Positions 1 through 11,481 of a stretch of DNA of 64,000 nt are shown in pieces (positions within the stretch are counted from its first letter, which is position 1; every line of letters starts with the position of its first letter). The position numbers were made by a program, and so were the translations under genes. The notes below the pieces were generated by a model that was not told where the DNA came from, searched no databases, and saw only the letters and a program-made list of their open reading frames with translations. Source of the DNA: Multifurca ochricompacta (lineage: Eukaryota > Basidiomycota > Agaricomycetes > Russulales > Russulaceae); the NCBI GenBank assembly GCA_022496185.1, contig WTXG01000011.1, forward strand, positions 310,001 to 374,000, read 5' to 3'.

Positions 1-31
1 ATTTTCTACTTCTTATTAATATTTTTTTTAG

Positions 32-1782
32 TCATCGGATCCGTAGTCGGTACGCTGTGCAGCTTTCTGTCGCCGTAATCGTCTTTCTTACGTTCTCTCC
101 ATCTCCAGAGAGGGGATTCATAGACTGGCTTTTCGTGGAGGCTGCCAAAGGCGCACCTGAGTCAGAACTGGGTTCCCAGACTCAGACACAACCCACTGAT
201 TCCCAGCCATCGTTGCCCGTCGCCTCTGTTCGGGAAGGCCCTTCGGACGCTCGCCGGAATCCCCCCAGCGGTCCCAGAGGCAATGCGCCTCTTTACCAGC
301 AGGCCATATCACAAGCCCTTCCGAATCAGTCTCCTACCTCACAGAAGCGAACTGCTTCTGCGCGTTCCCCTTCACCATCCGGACAGAGCCCAAATAAGAG
401 CCGACGGACGGATCTCCCATCTGGGCCCCGTGCCATGCGCGATGTAAGACAAAATGGTCCCCCCGGACCACGCAGCCTGCTTGAGCGTGTCGGTCCACGC
501 ACTACGGGCAATGGGTTCCCTCGGCCAGACAACATGCCGACTAACATTCCCGGGCCAGGGGATATGGACATCCAAACGGCTATAGCAGCAGGTTTTTTAC
601 CCCCTGGCATGGACATGAATGCCATAGCCGCGGCACAGATGGGCCCCAACCCCCTTCTGCTGCAGGAAATGATGATTAACCAGATGGCGATGATGGCACA
701 AATGGCAACGAGTCTTGGTATGATGAACCCTAGCCAGTTTGGCGGATTTCCGATGCAAGCCGGCGCTCAGGACGTGGGAATGTATGGTGGACCTGGAGGG
801 TTCAATAATCCACCGATGGGTAGTGGGCCAAATCGGGGTAGAGGTAGCGGGAGGGGTGGGTACAGTGGACGCGGTCGAGGTGGCGCTCCTTCTCATTTAC
901 CTGCTCCAGAACCCGTCCCATCAGAGGAGCAATCTCTTCCGACTCCTCAGCCTGTTGAAGCTCCTGCACCAACCCCCGCTCCTGTTGTAGCCCCCACTCC
1001 TATTCCTCCCCAACCTGCACGACCGAACTTCGCAGTCCCTGAGCGTCCTCAATCACCCACTCTCTGCAAATTCTCTCTGAAGTGCACGAATCCACACTGC
1101 CGATGGTCGCATCCCTCCCCAGTCGCGACACCGGAGAGTGGTGTGGTACTCAGCAATGAACCATGTGAACAAGGCAAGGACTGCAAAGACAAAGATTGTA
1201 TCAAAGGCCACATTAGTCCTGCAGCTGTGAACCATGCTCTTGGTACGTGCTCATGACCCGGCTGCTGTCTGCCTGGTCCTGATTTGCATTCTAGCCGAGC
1301 ACCAACCAACGTCGTCGGCCGCCCCTTCGATATCAGCACCCTTGCCTCATAACAATGTCTATTGCCGCTACGGTGCTAGCTGTATTCGCCGAGATTGTGC
1401 CTTTCAACACCCGGCTTCGCGCAAGCTAGGAAATTCTCGCCCGCAGGCCCAAGGAACGCCCTGTCGATTCGGTGCGGCCTGCACTCGCGCTGCGTGCACA
1501 TTCCAGCATCCAGAGGGTCGCGTACTTCCATCAACGTTTCATCGTGGGCTCTCAACCACCACCCCGATAGTGAGCGTTGCGGCCCCACCTACTGGGTCAA
1601 TGGGTGCACCTAGCCCGCACAAGACTGTTATTTTCAATAAAACAAATCAGAGCAAAACGCTGGGAGCAAGGGTGTTGGAGATTGAAGAAGAAAAGAAACG
1701 CACGATTCAGGCCGTCAAGGAAGCTGAGGAGGCGGCCGCGGCCAAAAAGGATAATTCTAAACGCACGCCCATCGCTGCATAG
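32..1782 (+). CDS. NAB2: Nab2-type CCCH zinc-finger poly(A) RNA-binding protein, 5' truncated
   Basis: Nuclear protein that would bind poly(A) tails and act in mRNA 3'-end processing and export. The window opens in an intron ending at 31. I infer a short exon 32-49, an intron 50-108, a long exon 109-1242, an intron 1243-1294 and a last exon 1295-1782; the frame holds across the joins. Four C-x5-C-x4-C-x3-H fingers are visible (CKFSLKC..C..H, CEQGKDC.., CRYGASC.., CRFGAAC..), the spacing typical of Nab2/ZC3H14 and not of tristetraprolin proteins. Before them lie a proline/serine/glutamine-rich stretch, a methionine-rich segment and an RGG-like box near codons 255-275. GFIDWLF near the start fits the end of the N-terminal PWI-like fold. 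The tail after the fingers is charged and helical. The N-terminus is outside the window, so total length is unknown. Confidence 0.85.
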
Positions 1783-2198
1783 CTTTCTTAAAGCTCTATT
1801 TGCTTAACCGTTGACTTTTGGTCTGAAGCCTTGAAGATGACCACTGCCTCCTTGACTGATTCGTGCGTGTTCATGGCGGTGTATACGTATCCTCCGTGTT
1901 ATTCTCCTTGCATCCATGCGCATTCTTTGCTCAGCCCGCGAGTTAATGTTGCTAAATTTTACACATACGCACAGTATTGTTATTTACGATTGGGCGATTC
2001 AAAGGGGTCAAATTCGTAATAGATGTTTGTCCCGGCTGCCACTCTTAGGACAGCCGGCGTTCGCTCATTAGGTCATGCTAGCAACTTCACTGTAACGCGA
2101 AGGTTGCGGAATATTCGAGAAGCGTACGGAGCCCTACTTATTTGTCGTCTAGACTGCGCATTCATCTGTGTTGCCGTACGAAGATTCGAGTGAGCAAA
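1783..2198. other. Intergenic, tandem genes
   Basis: Downstream region of the NAB2-like gene and upstream region of the acetyltransferase gene. I see no conserved ORF, RNA gene or repeat here. Confidence 0.6.
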
Positions 2199-2210
2199 TA
2201 TTTATATAAA
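2199..2210 (+). promoter_or_regulatory. TATA-like element upstream of the acetyltransferase
   Basis: The run tatttatataaa lies about 35 nt before the inferred ATG at 2245. It is the only strong TATA-like site in this spacer. Position and sequence fit a core promoter; function is inferred. Confidence 0.4.
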
Positions 2211-2244
2211 CGTGAGAGTCTCCGACTCGAAAAATCAGGACGCG

Positions 2245-2856
2245 ATGTCAGCGTATGGCACAATCACAACAAGCAGGTCAGTAAACCTCTTGCCATCCAC
2301 CACTTGGGAGATACCGGAACCTGCGCCTGGAAAGCCCACTCCGCCATTTCGCCATCTGGTACTCCATCATTTGAGGCTGAACAGCGCGCGATCGCTTCCG
2401 AGTCTTCTTGAATACACGCACCAGGTATTCGCAACCGAGGTTGAGGAAGGTAGAACGTATCCACAGGAGGTTGCAGCTGGCGGTGATGCGTCGTCCTCGT
2501 CCTCCTCCTACACTCGTGAGGCATTCGAAGCGTACTTCTGGGGGGCGGACGTGATCATCGCGATCGGGACGACGAACACGAATGACGATCGTCCTCATCA
2601 TCCTGACCGCCCTACTGCTGCTACTCGTGATAGTGTCGATGGTGGAAAGTCGGACCTCGAAACTGCGCGCGCTGGGCGCAGCTGGAAGGACACCCTCGTC
2701 GGGTTCTACTACGTCAAGCCGAATTATCCGGGAAGGTCTTCGCATGTGAGTGTCCCGTCCCCACCTGCGATTTGTTCAAGTGCACATACGTCACGGGTCG
2801 GGTGCGGTCGCTCCCGCAGCGTGACTCGGACAAGTGCATAACGACGCGGTCGAGCG

Positions 2857-2890
<34 letters not shown>

Positions 2891-3278
2891 GATAGAAGCA
2901 TGCGTAGATTTGTAACGCAGGTTTCGTGATCCCCCCTCATTATCGGCAGTTTGGATACGGTAAAATATTGGGCAAGTCATACTTGCACTACGGTCCCTCG
3001 CTCGGATACAAGGCGAGCGTCTTCAATCTAGTGTATACAACTAACACGGGGAGCTTGAGGTGCGTACCCATCACTCCGAAATCCGAGAAGATACCCGCCG
3101 CGTTCAAACAAAACACTGCTATAGGATCTGGGATTCCTTGGGCTTCAAACGTGCTGGTCTGATCCCACGCGCGGGACGATTACGACGTGCGGACGGAAGC
3201 GGAGAAGACTGGGTCGATTCTGTCATTTATTATAGGAGCTTTGTGGAGGAGGAAGAGTGGGGACGCCAAATCGAATAG
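2245..3278 (+). CDS. MPR1-like GNAT N-acetyltransferase
   Basis: Three exons (2245-2745, 2908-3059, 3125-3278) give 268 aa. The pattern follows the GNAT family of Saccharomyces Mpr1, which acetylates azetidine-2-carboxylate and a proline-derived aldehyde and lowers oxidative stress. Matching blocks in order are EEGRTYPQE, GFYYVKPNYPGRSSH, the acetyl-CoA loop region CNAGFVIPPHYRQFGYGK, GYKASVFNLVYTTNT, IWDSLGFKRAGLIPRAGRL and VDSVIYYRSF. The start at 2245 is the first ATG of the frame. The 162-nt first intron is long for this window and carries eleven GTT units. The substrate here is inferred from family only; close fungal relatives are often annotated just as GNAT-domain proteins. Confidence 0.8.
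2858..2890 (+). repeat. (GTT)11 microsatellite inside an intron
   Basis: Eleven perfect GTT units lie within the first intron of the acetyltransferase, between donor 2746 and acceptor 2907. Likely length-polymorphic. Confidence 0.95.
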
Positions 3279-3550
3279 CTGTAGCCCGTCAAGCAGTTTG
3301 GACAATCGGAATAAAACAATGACAATAATAATTATTGTCGCATGCGTACACCATGTATGCTATCTTTTTAAGGAAGGTCACAGGGAAGCAAAACATTTCC
3401 GGCCGGCCGGCTAGGAAAAATGAAGGATTCGGGACCATAGAAGAAGACAGCTTTTAGCAAGATTTAAACGAGAAGCGGACCGACGAAAAGCGCGAGTGAA
3501 TATCGTGGGTTGGAAAGTGAGGATCAAAGAAGGCAGTCTGGGGCAACACC

Positions 3551-4432
3551 TCAGGGCTGCGTGGCCCGGCCAATTGCTGCTATGATTTGTCTTCGCTCTT
3601 GAAACCGTTTGGATTACTAGCTGAAGTAGGTCACGATAGAGAAAATACCTTCACAATCAGCCTTTGCCTGAGCCAAGTATCCCACCGAATCCCTCTCGCG
3701 CTCAAGTTCTAGTTGATTGGCCACTTTCTCCTCTCTGCAAAGGAGTTCCTGTAGATTCCTGAGTAAGCGCAGCCAGCAGGACGTCATCGAGAAGGCATTA
3801 AAGTGGGGACAGCCATGCGGAAACGAGGCAAGTGACGACGGGCGACGGGATAGTCAGAAATAGATGGGTGTACAGACCACCAGTGCCTCTCGTCGCTTGA
3901 TCAAGGCCGCCCAGAGACTACGAATCTCATCCAAATCCCGAGCATAGCCAGTCAAATACTCCTGGGTGTAGGTTTCTCTGTGGTCGAAGTCTCAGTGTAG
4001 CTTGGAAATGCGCATTGGGGATCCCCGCCACATACAACTGAATTCGCGTTTTCTCTAACAGCCCCGCGCGGCTGGACAACTATGCGAAGGAATGGCAACT
4101 AAACAATTATCCGGTAGAAATCAGACAAGACTACATGCCAACTTCTCGAGCTGGTCTCGCGCAGCTCGCATGATCTTTGCATTTTTGGCGTTATTTTTTT
4201 TCTCCAAAGACACTTTTAATATTCAATGGAGGGAGGGAGATTGGAGGTAGTTTGATCTCACGTTTCATTTGATTGGTAAACAGGGCTAGAATGCTATGAA
4301 GCTGGTAGCTGGTGTCATTAGTGGAAAAGAGTGTCTGGAGACTCACTCAGGATCCATAGATGGTCGTGCAATGAGACTATTGATATCTATGCGTGCGGAT
4401 GTCGGTTGCTTTGACTTCCCTGAGGAAGGCAT
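3551..4432 (-). CDS. Small coiled-coil protein, seven short exons, unknown function
   Basis: I do not recognise this gene, and no single frame here is long. Seven exons join in frame: 4432-4347, 4308-4262, 4212-4135, 4079-4036, 3961-3878, 3748-3649 and 3597-3551, giving 161 aa. Support comes from donors GTGAGT, GTGAGA, GTATGT, GTCTGT and GTATTT with AG acceptors, a total of 486 nt (divisible by three) and a consistent amphipathic product. After a Ser/Lys-rich start (MPSSGKSKQ) it is almost all charged helix, with heptad-like blocks such as RAARDQLEKLA, YARDLDEIRSLWAALIKR and EEKVANQLELERERDSV. Small helical subunits of kinetochore, spindle or tethering complexes look like this, but that is only an analogy. 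The first intron would be only 38 nt, the weakest part of the model. Confidence 0.65.
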
Positions 4433-4650
4433 AGTCGTCGTGTAGCTCTGCTGAGTGCTGAGTTGGTGATGATATGATGATGATAACGTGACTTCGCAGC
4501 TAGCGAAATGTATGCGCTCACCGTGTTTGTCTCCTATCCGGCGCAATGCTATCTCTCGTTCCATTTCCGTACGCTGAGGTGCATGATATAAAACGGCAAC
4601 TGGCAGGTTCAGACCCACATCCCCTCAGCCTCGATAGCAACGGAAAAGAA

Positions 4651-5806
4651 ATGCCGATCCAGAAGTCCACGAAACTGAATACCGGGGCTATCATGCCACT
4701 CATCGGCCTTGGTAACTAGACGTACATTGTGCACGAGTGGAAGCATCGGCTGACGGCTGACGTCCCCCTCCACTCTATCTCTTCAGGAACCTGGAAGGCG
4801 AAGTCAAACAGCTTAAGCACGCCGTTGAGGTCGTTCTCAGGAATGGCTACAGGGACATCGGTAAGGCTGCCGGGTATGGTCGGTATCGAAACCATCCGAT
4901 TCGTCCTTTTGAATACTATCGAATCGACTAGGTAACGAAAAGGGGGTTGGACTAGGCACCAAAGCCTGCGGCGTGCCGTGCTCCGAGATATTCCTGACCG
5001 CAAAGCTCAACGACATCGACTTTAGGGACGTCCCTGGATGCGCTGAACAAAGCTGTTCCTAGGGACTAGCCATGCCGATCTCTGTGCGTGATGGTCTTCT
5101 CCCCAGCCGCGACGTGACTTTGATTTGGTGCACAGGCCTGCTCCCATGACCAAAGCCAGGAAAGTCGACCGATAAACGTCTGAATTGGATTGATACGTAT
5201 GTGGAATAAAATTAAAAAGGATAATGGCTGGCCTGCAGGTGTCTTAAATGTGTCCGTCGCGTTCCTTGAGGATTTACTTAAAGTCGCCACCGTGGTTCTC
5301 TTCCTCGGGCTTCTCGCAATCATATGGGAACACATGTCCTGTGCTTTGTTAGGTCATGTCGCCAAGATATTGTACTTGCTGCTTACGAGAAAGCTGAAGC
5401 TGTATCGTTATTACGGCCTACTCGCCGCTCGACCTGGACAATTCCCCTCTGTTGAAGAACAACATCGTTCTCCGTCTTGGGGATTAGCATAACATCACCC
5501 CGGCTTACGTGCTCATTTCGTTCCGGGTCAATATACTCAATGTGAACGGTGAGGAGTATCTTCAGGCGATGTAAAAAAAGACCCATGCGCCTATCTGAAG
5601 AAGTCGTGCCAAAGTCTGCCACACCTGAGCGTGTCATTGGTGGGTTAGTTTGCTGACTTCGCTTGATCGCGATTGTCCCCAAGCTCGCCACCTTGCCATT
5701 AGCGAACTTCAAGGTTGTCGATTTGACTGAAGAAGAGATCGCCCGGTTGAAAGAGACCGACAAGACCGCACATTTCCACGTGTCACCCCTCCTGGACGGG
5801 TAGGGC
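4651..5806 (+). pseudogene. Decayed aldo-keto reductase gene
   Basis: Remnants of a nearly full-length NAD(P)H-dependent aldo-keto reductase are spread over all three plus frames. In order: MPIQKSTKLNTGAIMPLIGL with TWKAK, then HAVEVVLRNGYRDI, then YGNEKGVGLGTKACGVPCSE with IFLTAKL, RPAPMTKARKVDR, NWIDTYVE, GVLNVSVAFLEDLLKVATVV, IVITAYSPLDLDNSPLLKNN, ITPAYVLISF, and LTEEEIARLKETDKTAHFHV. At least one in-frame stop (after IVLRLGD, about 5477), several frameshifts and an eroded stretch around 5310-5400 separate these blocks. The expected catalytic DxxxxY segment reads DIGKAAGY, so the key Asp looks lost. Some shifts could be consensus errors, but the stop codons and eroded middle argue for a true pseudogene. 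The antisense ORF at 5383-6081 is its shadow. Confidence 0.85.
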
Positions 5807-6108
5807 AAGTCTCGGACTCCCAGATTGATAAAAGGCTCTTTGCACCAGATCCAGACCCCGATGTTTCTTACTTGTATGTCCAGGGTCTGACGAGTGATAT
5901 CAGAACAAGTGGCGAAAGTTGGGCAGGTCTGGTTAGATGTTTGATTACCCGGCACCGTATCGTACTTAACGGACAGTCTATGCACCATCGAGACGGCGAT
6001 GTAAAGCACAAATTTCTGTGTCAGGATGTGAATAGCATGAATGCAAAATGCTACCAAGTGTGCGCATATGTCAAGCATCAAGCTACAAGCTGAGTATGGG
6101 AATACAAG
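5807..6108. other. Intergenic, convergent ends
   Basis: About 300 bp between the end of the aldo-keto reductase remnant and the stop of the flavin oxidoreductase on the other strand. No conserved signal seen. Confidence 0.5.
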
Positions 6109-7880
6109 TCACCCTAGGGCATGAGACTGCATATAGGCGAATCCGTAAAGAAGGGCCCCACAGCAAGAGAGCAAGATTGCACACGCTCGAAGCTCCGGGT
6201 ACCACATGGCCAGGATAACGTGAATGCCTCCCATTTGATAATTGATCCTGCTGCTGCCTCTCGAGATTCTCGACATCGTGACGACGTACCAGGCCATTGA
6301 AGTGCCAGCTCCTATCAAACTTGGAAGAGGAAGGATGCCGATAAAACGAAGGATGGAGGTTGCTGCGCGAACCAAGGGCGTATCCGAATAGGACAATGTT
6401 GGTTGTTGGAATAGAAAACGCTGATCTATGGGGTTGTTGTTTCCTGCGTTCGAGATTCCGGTTTCTTGGAGTGAATAAGCCTCCTTTAGAAGCAATGGTA
6501 ACTTTGGCTCGAGCACGCTTCCTCGACCAACGCCAATGAGATCTGCATTTCCTTGAGAATGTGCATCCTCAAAAGCTGCGCGAGATCGCATTCCACCAGT
6601 GAGTAGAACGAAAGGATGATTCGAGGGGGATTTTAAAGCGCGAACGGCCACTCGTGCCTTTCGGGAAAAGCGAGTAAAGAAAGCCTGACGACCCGAGGTC
6701 ATGAATTCTAGGCGTGAACATCAACGCGTGAAAGGGGTAGACCACACAGTAGTCATACCTGGATTCTCGTAGTCCCCTCCGCTAATCTCAATGAAATCTA
6801 CCATATCCCATCGAGCAACATTAACAACATGGGCTAGTGCGCTGTCCTCCGCTTCCTCTTCAGCACGAGGGTTTGGAAGCGAGTCTGCACCAACGTAGTC
6901 GGACGAGCTTAGTTTTACTCCCAACACGAAGGGCCTGGGCAGCACCTTGCGAATGGAAGTCACGATTCGTTGAAGCAGATGCAGTGGAGCATGATGGGCG
7001 CTATAAGCATCATCACGAATGTTGCTCTGAAGCATAATTGTACAGAAATTGCGGTGGAAAGCTAAATGACCATCACCTTGGGGGAAATAAACTGAGCAAG
7101 TAGATCTTAAACGGCATTCATTATCAAAGTTTGCACGAGTAATGACAGGTTGAATTCCTCACATCCATGGGATGCATGCAGCTCGACTCCGTCAAAGCCT
7201 GCATCGTGCGCTAGCTTCGCACCGAGCACAAATCGGTCAACGATGTGGTCAATATCCAATATACTCATGCCACGGGGAGTCGGGAATCCAATCTTGTACA
7301 TGAACCTGGCGAACCAACCCAAAGGGGCTGATGGGCGTCCATTACGACCTACCCCAAGAGCGCTCGGCGCGAGAGGTGGGATAAGGGGGACACGACCACC
7401 AAGCACGATGGGAGACTGTCGTCCCGCATGAGATAATTGCATGATGATGAGTGTGCGTGGTGTTGATGAACCCTGGCCTTTGGAGCAATGTTGCTCAGAG
7501 ACTGGGCGCATAGTCCCAGCTAGCGCTTCATAGCAACGCAAGGTGTCGGAATCAACCGTCTGGGGAATAATCATATCCCTCCCTAGTGTAAGATGATCCC
7601 TTGATACCTGGACATTTCCTGTTACTATCATCCCCCAGCCACCTTGCGACCAGAGTGAATAGAGCGCGAGGTGATTTGCGTTCGGTGGGCCACCGAAGAG
7701 AGAGGCCATATGTTCATACATCGCGACTTTCACAAGACGGTTTGGTATGACCTGACCTGACGGTAAGGTGACGGGTTGGAGTATATTTTCATTTTTAAAG
7801 TCTGTACGAGCTGAACCAAACCTGACGCATTAAAGTTAAGATAGTCAAAAATGGGTTTGAGCCTTACCATGACTGCTCAT
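6109..7880 (-). CDS. Old-yellow-enzyme family FMN oxidoreductase with hydrophobic C-terminus
   Basis: Five exons: 7880-7868 (13 nt), 7810-7163, 7105-7077 (29-nt microexon), 7026-6759 and 6707-6109. The sum is 1557 nt, 518 aa. It matches the NADH:flavin oxidoreductase/NADH oxidase branch of the OYE family, which reduces activated C=C bonds using FMN and NAD(P)H. Visible signatures are LQPVTLPSGQVIPNRLVK near the start, QLSHAGRQ, the His pair in ELHASHGYLLAQFISP (completed by the microexon), IRDDAYS, EISGGDYENPE and LTGGMRSR..GVGRGSV near the phosphate-binding region. Beyond the barrel, about 90 residues include one or two likely membrane segments (around ILRFIGILPLPSLIGAG and ACAILLSCCGALLYGFAY), so the enzyme may be membrane-anchored. 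It faces the sorting nexin gene across 152 bp. Confidence 0.85.
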
Positions 7881-8032
7881 GTGTGGGCGATGGTGGCTAA
7901 TCAGTGTGGTATAGTAGGGTGTAGGATAGGGTGAATAAACACGTGTATTGCATGCCATGCCATGTCATGTTGTCCCCTCGCCCACCGCCTACACACACAA
8001 GGAACCCTTGATTTCAGTTTTCACGGTTCAAT
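7881..8032. promoter_or_regulatory. Divergent promoter, OYE gene / sorting nexin
   Basis: 152 bp separate the inferred starts of two divergently read genes, so both core promoters must lie here or overlap the first exons. No clear TATA box seen. Confidence 0.45.
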
Positions 8033-10849
8033 ATGCAACAATCATCAAACACGCAACCTCCTTTGACACCACCTGCCGCGACAAGAGATTTTCTTTCTTT
8101 TGCATGGCCCCAGGGCCAATCTGCCCAGTCGAAACGTGACGTCTCTGGCTCACCTTCGCTTGATTTTGACGCCGGCATCAATACCTCAAACGCATGGACC
8201 GTTTATCTGGATTCAGACAGCTATCGGTCGCGTTCACTCTCGGATGGAGAAGTTGAAGGCGAAAATAATAATTTCGAAGAGGAAATTGATGGGCGTGGTG
8301 CGAGAGTATTGTTCGCATTCACAGGCAAGGCAGAATTTAGAGAAGTGAGTGCGAAAGCAGGTGATGAAATTACTATCATTCGGGAGCAAGCAGGCGACGG
8401 TTGGAGTCTTGTAAAGACTCGCCAAGGTCTTGTGGGGCTCCTGCCCCAGTCGTATTATACCGTGAATCATTTTCTCGCTTTAATACCCACCCCTTCCTCA
8501 AGCTTGACCTTCCCTAGTTCACTGTCGACTTCATCTCCGCTCCTGGGACGGACCCCACGTTGCATGCACGCCACCTTAGTACTTCTAGGCGCGATGCCTC
8601 CACTACCTCGCTTACCCCGCGTGGCTCCCTGGCCAGCCCATCTTCTCCAACTCCTTCTACAAAGCCCATCACTATACAGACTACTGGTGAGCGCATGATG
8701 GCCGCTTTCCCCAGCTTTCGCCAAGGTCTCCTTGGAGGCAAGAGCCTTAATCGTTTCTCCAGCTTCGTTACCAGCGGTGCGGAAGCTTACGTGCTCAATG
8801 GGGCGGCTAGTACACCGAAGTTGGATGACCCTCCACCCTCGATTAAGCACATCTTCGAGGCCAGCGACGATGAAGACGAGTCAGCTCCTAGAGCAAACGC
8901 TGGTCCTGCCATAGCAACGGACACAACACATCCAAGTGAAGCGGAGAAGCACTTTGTCGATGCGGGTCCCTCCTGGAGGCAGAAGGTTCCGCCCTTCCGG
9001 GTGCTAGTTCATTCGCCCTCGAGGCGCACCTCAATACTTTCCGGCGCCTATACCGTCTATAGTGTTTCCTCGCTCTTCCATCTGCCAGCCTCCGGAGCCT
9101 CGGACGCAGAATCGGCTGATTCTGTCAATTCTTCCCCTAGTACCTCACGCATCACCGTCCATCGCCGATTTTCCCACTTTGTTGTTTTGCATACTGCTTT
9201 GACTCGCCGCCTTCCTGGAATTTGCCTCCCACCGCTCCCTGAGAAGCAGTATGCGGGTCGATTTAATGATGACTTTGTGGAAGCGCGTCGCGGTGACCTT
9301 GAGAGATACCTTGGGAGGATCGTAAGACATCCCGTCGCACGATACGCTGAAATTTTGACATTCTTCCTGAGTTGCGAGAGTGAGCAGGTGAGCGTGGTGT
9401 ATATCTCGAATATCCGGGCCCATTAATGGATTTGCTTTGATTGAAGGAGTGGAAGCGACAACTTCCCCATTATCTGGGCTTCCCACCTGCCGGGGCTTCT
9501 TTCTACGCCAACGTATTCCACCCTGATTTTAACTTTGACGCAGAGGAAGCGACAGAGGCCGTCGATAGGTTCGATATTCATATAAAGGCCGTGGACACTG
9601 GGGTACAGGGTCTACGCCACGTCTTTGCCCAGACACGGCAGGCCCGGGTAGGTGAGCAGCATCCCTTAAAGCCTTTTTACGGTAACTTAATGCTATTGTA
9701 ACGCAGAGATGTCAAAGGCCGAGCGTCTCCTGTCATATTCTTTGCTCTCTCTTATCACCACCAAACCCATCGCTACATTACCCAATTCTGGCGTGATAAT
9801 TCGAGAGGAAGGTGCATATTCCCCGTCTGGTTTGGAGGAGTCGGAAGAAAGCAAGGAGGATAATCCCGTGCAGAAAGCGAAGGGCTATGTAAATGAGCAG
9901 GGAGCGTGGTGTTGGCGTGAAGGCTGCGAAGGTAACGCCTTCCACACAAGGTGTTTCTTGCTCACCGCTCAACCTTACAGATTGCCTGAAGCTTACAAGG
10001 GCACTACAGAAAACAAGTGAAACATTACAAAGCGTTGCCGACCTGTATGATGACCACGTGCGCGCCTGCTCACACACATTCATATGAGATTCTGATAACC
10101 CATCAGGCGCGCAGGACGCAGCTAGCCACTCATGATGCTCTCAAAATTGTCGCTCACCCTTCTCAACTCTATGCAGTAACTCACTTTCAAAGCTTGTCTG
10201 TTCTTGCTCACTCTCCCTTGGCAGCCCATCATAGATACCCACCGAAACGCATTATCGCGGTACACAGAAGCGACGGTAGGTACAATGGCACGTGGCATCA
10301 ATCACTCTCCTCCCAAAGGGCAGCCTCTCATACCATCTGCCCTTCACAGCCTGACGAGGAAATTGCTTCACGATGCGAGACGGTCTTGAACACGACCATG
10401 GCAGAGATGGAGACCTACCATACGCAAAAGGTCGAGGACTTTGCCTCTCTCGCCAAGGAACACCTAGACGGCGAAATCGAGTTTTACGAGCAGGTAAGAC
10501 CCGACCCTTAACTCGGACAACGTCTGCAATTCCTACGTTCTTTTTTCTTAATTAAACAATTACGCGTCACGATCAGGTCCTCAACCGTCTGCGTGTCGCG
10601 CGCCGCACGTTTGAGCCACCGATTTACCCGCGTCTGGCATCTGGCTCGCGCCAGCCGTCCATCTATGAACGCGAGCTCGAGTGCCCCCGGTTGAACCCAG
10701 ACCCCCTCCCGCAGCCATGTCCACACGTATTCGACTCGACATCTATGCGGCCAGTCAGCCATGCGATTCAAGAAGGCGTCGGACTCCTACTTGGCAGCGC
10801 TACCAACGCGATCACAAGCCGTGGCAGCGTTTTCGGGCGGTTCTGGTAG
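8033..10849 (+). CDS. SH3-PX-BAR sorting nexin (SNX9-like)
   Basis: Nine exons (8033-8461, 8518-9387, 9447-9647, 9709-9931, 9981-10057, 10107-10175, 10225-10275, 10350-10493, 10577-10849) sum to 2337 nt, 778 aa. An SH3 domain sits near residues 85-145 (ARVLFAFTGKAEF..AGDEITIIREQAGDGWSLV). It is followed by a linker, a PX phosphoinositide-binding domain (FRVLVHSP..VHRRFSHFVVLHTAL..GICLPPLPEK) and a BAR-type helical region (ARRTQLATHDALKIVAHPSQ, EIEFYEQVLNRLRVARRTF). This order is that of the SNX9/18/33 group, which couples membrane curvature to endocytosis and actin in the cytosol. The short tail is hydrophilic. All splice sites are GT-AG, introns 49-83 nt. Confidence 0.85.
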
Positions 10850-11481
10850 AAATTGGGCTCTCAACCAGGTTCCCCCCCCTCCCTCCTCCCCCGCAGTTAT
10901 GTTGCGTATCGTGTACATTTCTCTATCTAGTTCTGTTGTGGTATCGTCACATCCGTATAATTTATGTTGTACGATTGCCGGAGAACGACACAGGGGCTGC
11001 GAGCTTGCCGCGTTACTCTTTTACCTTTACAGACCCCCTATTGACCCCTTGGTGCTGCGCAATTCGTAGAGACATATACCTTGGGCATCCCTAAAACAAG
11101 GCATTTTAAATTAAAAGATGAAATATGATAGATTGATATAGGTACTGTGTACAGATGATGTATCCGGAATGTGCAACCGGATAGTGGTAGCTAGTGGTAC
11201 GTAGAGTGGGGTGATTAAGACAAGGACAATGGCTAATGGTACAAAGGGATGTGATGCAAACTAGGGCTAGGGCAGGACAGGATGTGAAAATTTGTCTAAT
11301 GAGTAGTGCGAAAGCAATGGACAGCAAGGAGGGGGGAAGTGAAGTACCTGTGTCCAACCAAAAGGAAGGGGGAAGAAAAAGAAAAGAAAAAGAGGGAAAG
11401 AGGAAGCCTTCATCAATCCAATGCCGGTGATGACCTGCATAGAATTCCGAGGATCAGAAGGGGACGCTAGGATGCACTTAC
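10850..11481. other. Intergenic, convergent 3' ends
   Basis: About 630 bp between the 3' ends of the sorting nexin and the G-patch protein. A/G-rich toward 11330-11410; no gene, RNA or obvious terminator structure seen. Confidence 0.5.

Noticed and set aside
2264..2745. Overlapping minus-strand ORFs across the acetyltransferase
   Set aside because: Antisense shadows; the plus strand has GNAT motifs across three exons.
5383..6081. 232-codon minus-strand ORF
   Set aside because: It runs antisense through the aldo-keto reductase relic; the plus strand shows clear family motifs and this frame shows none.
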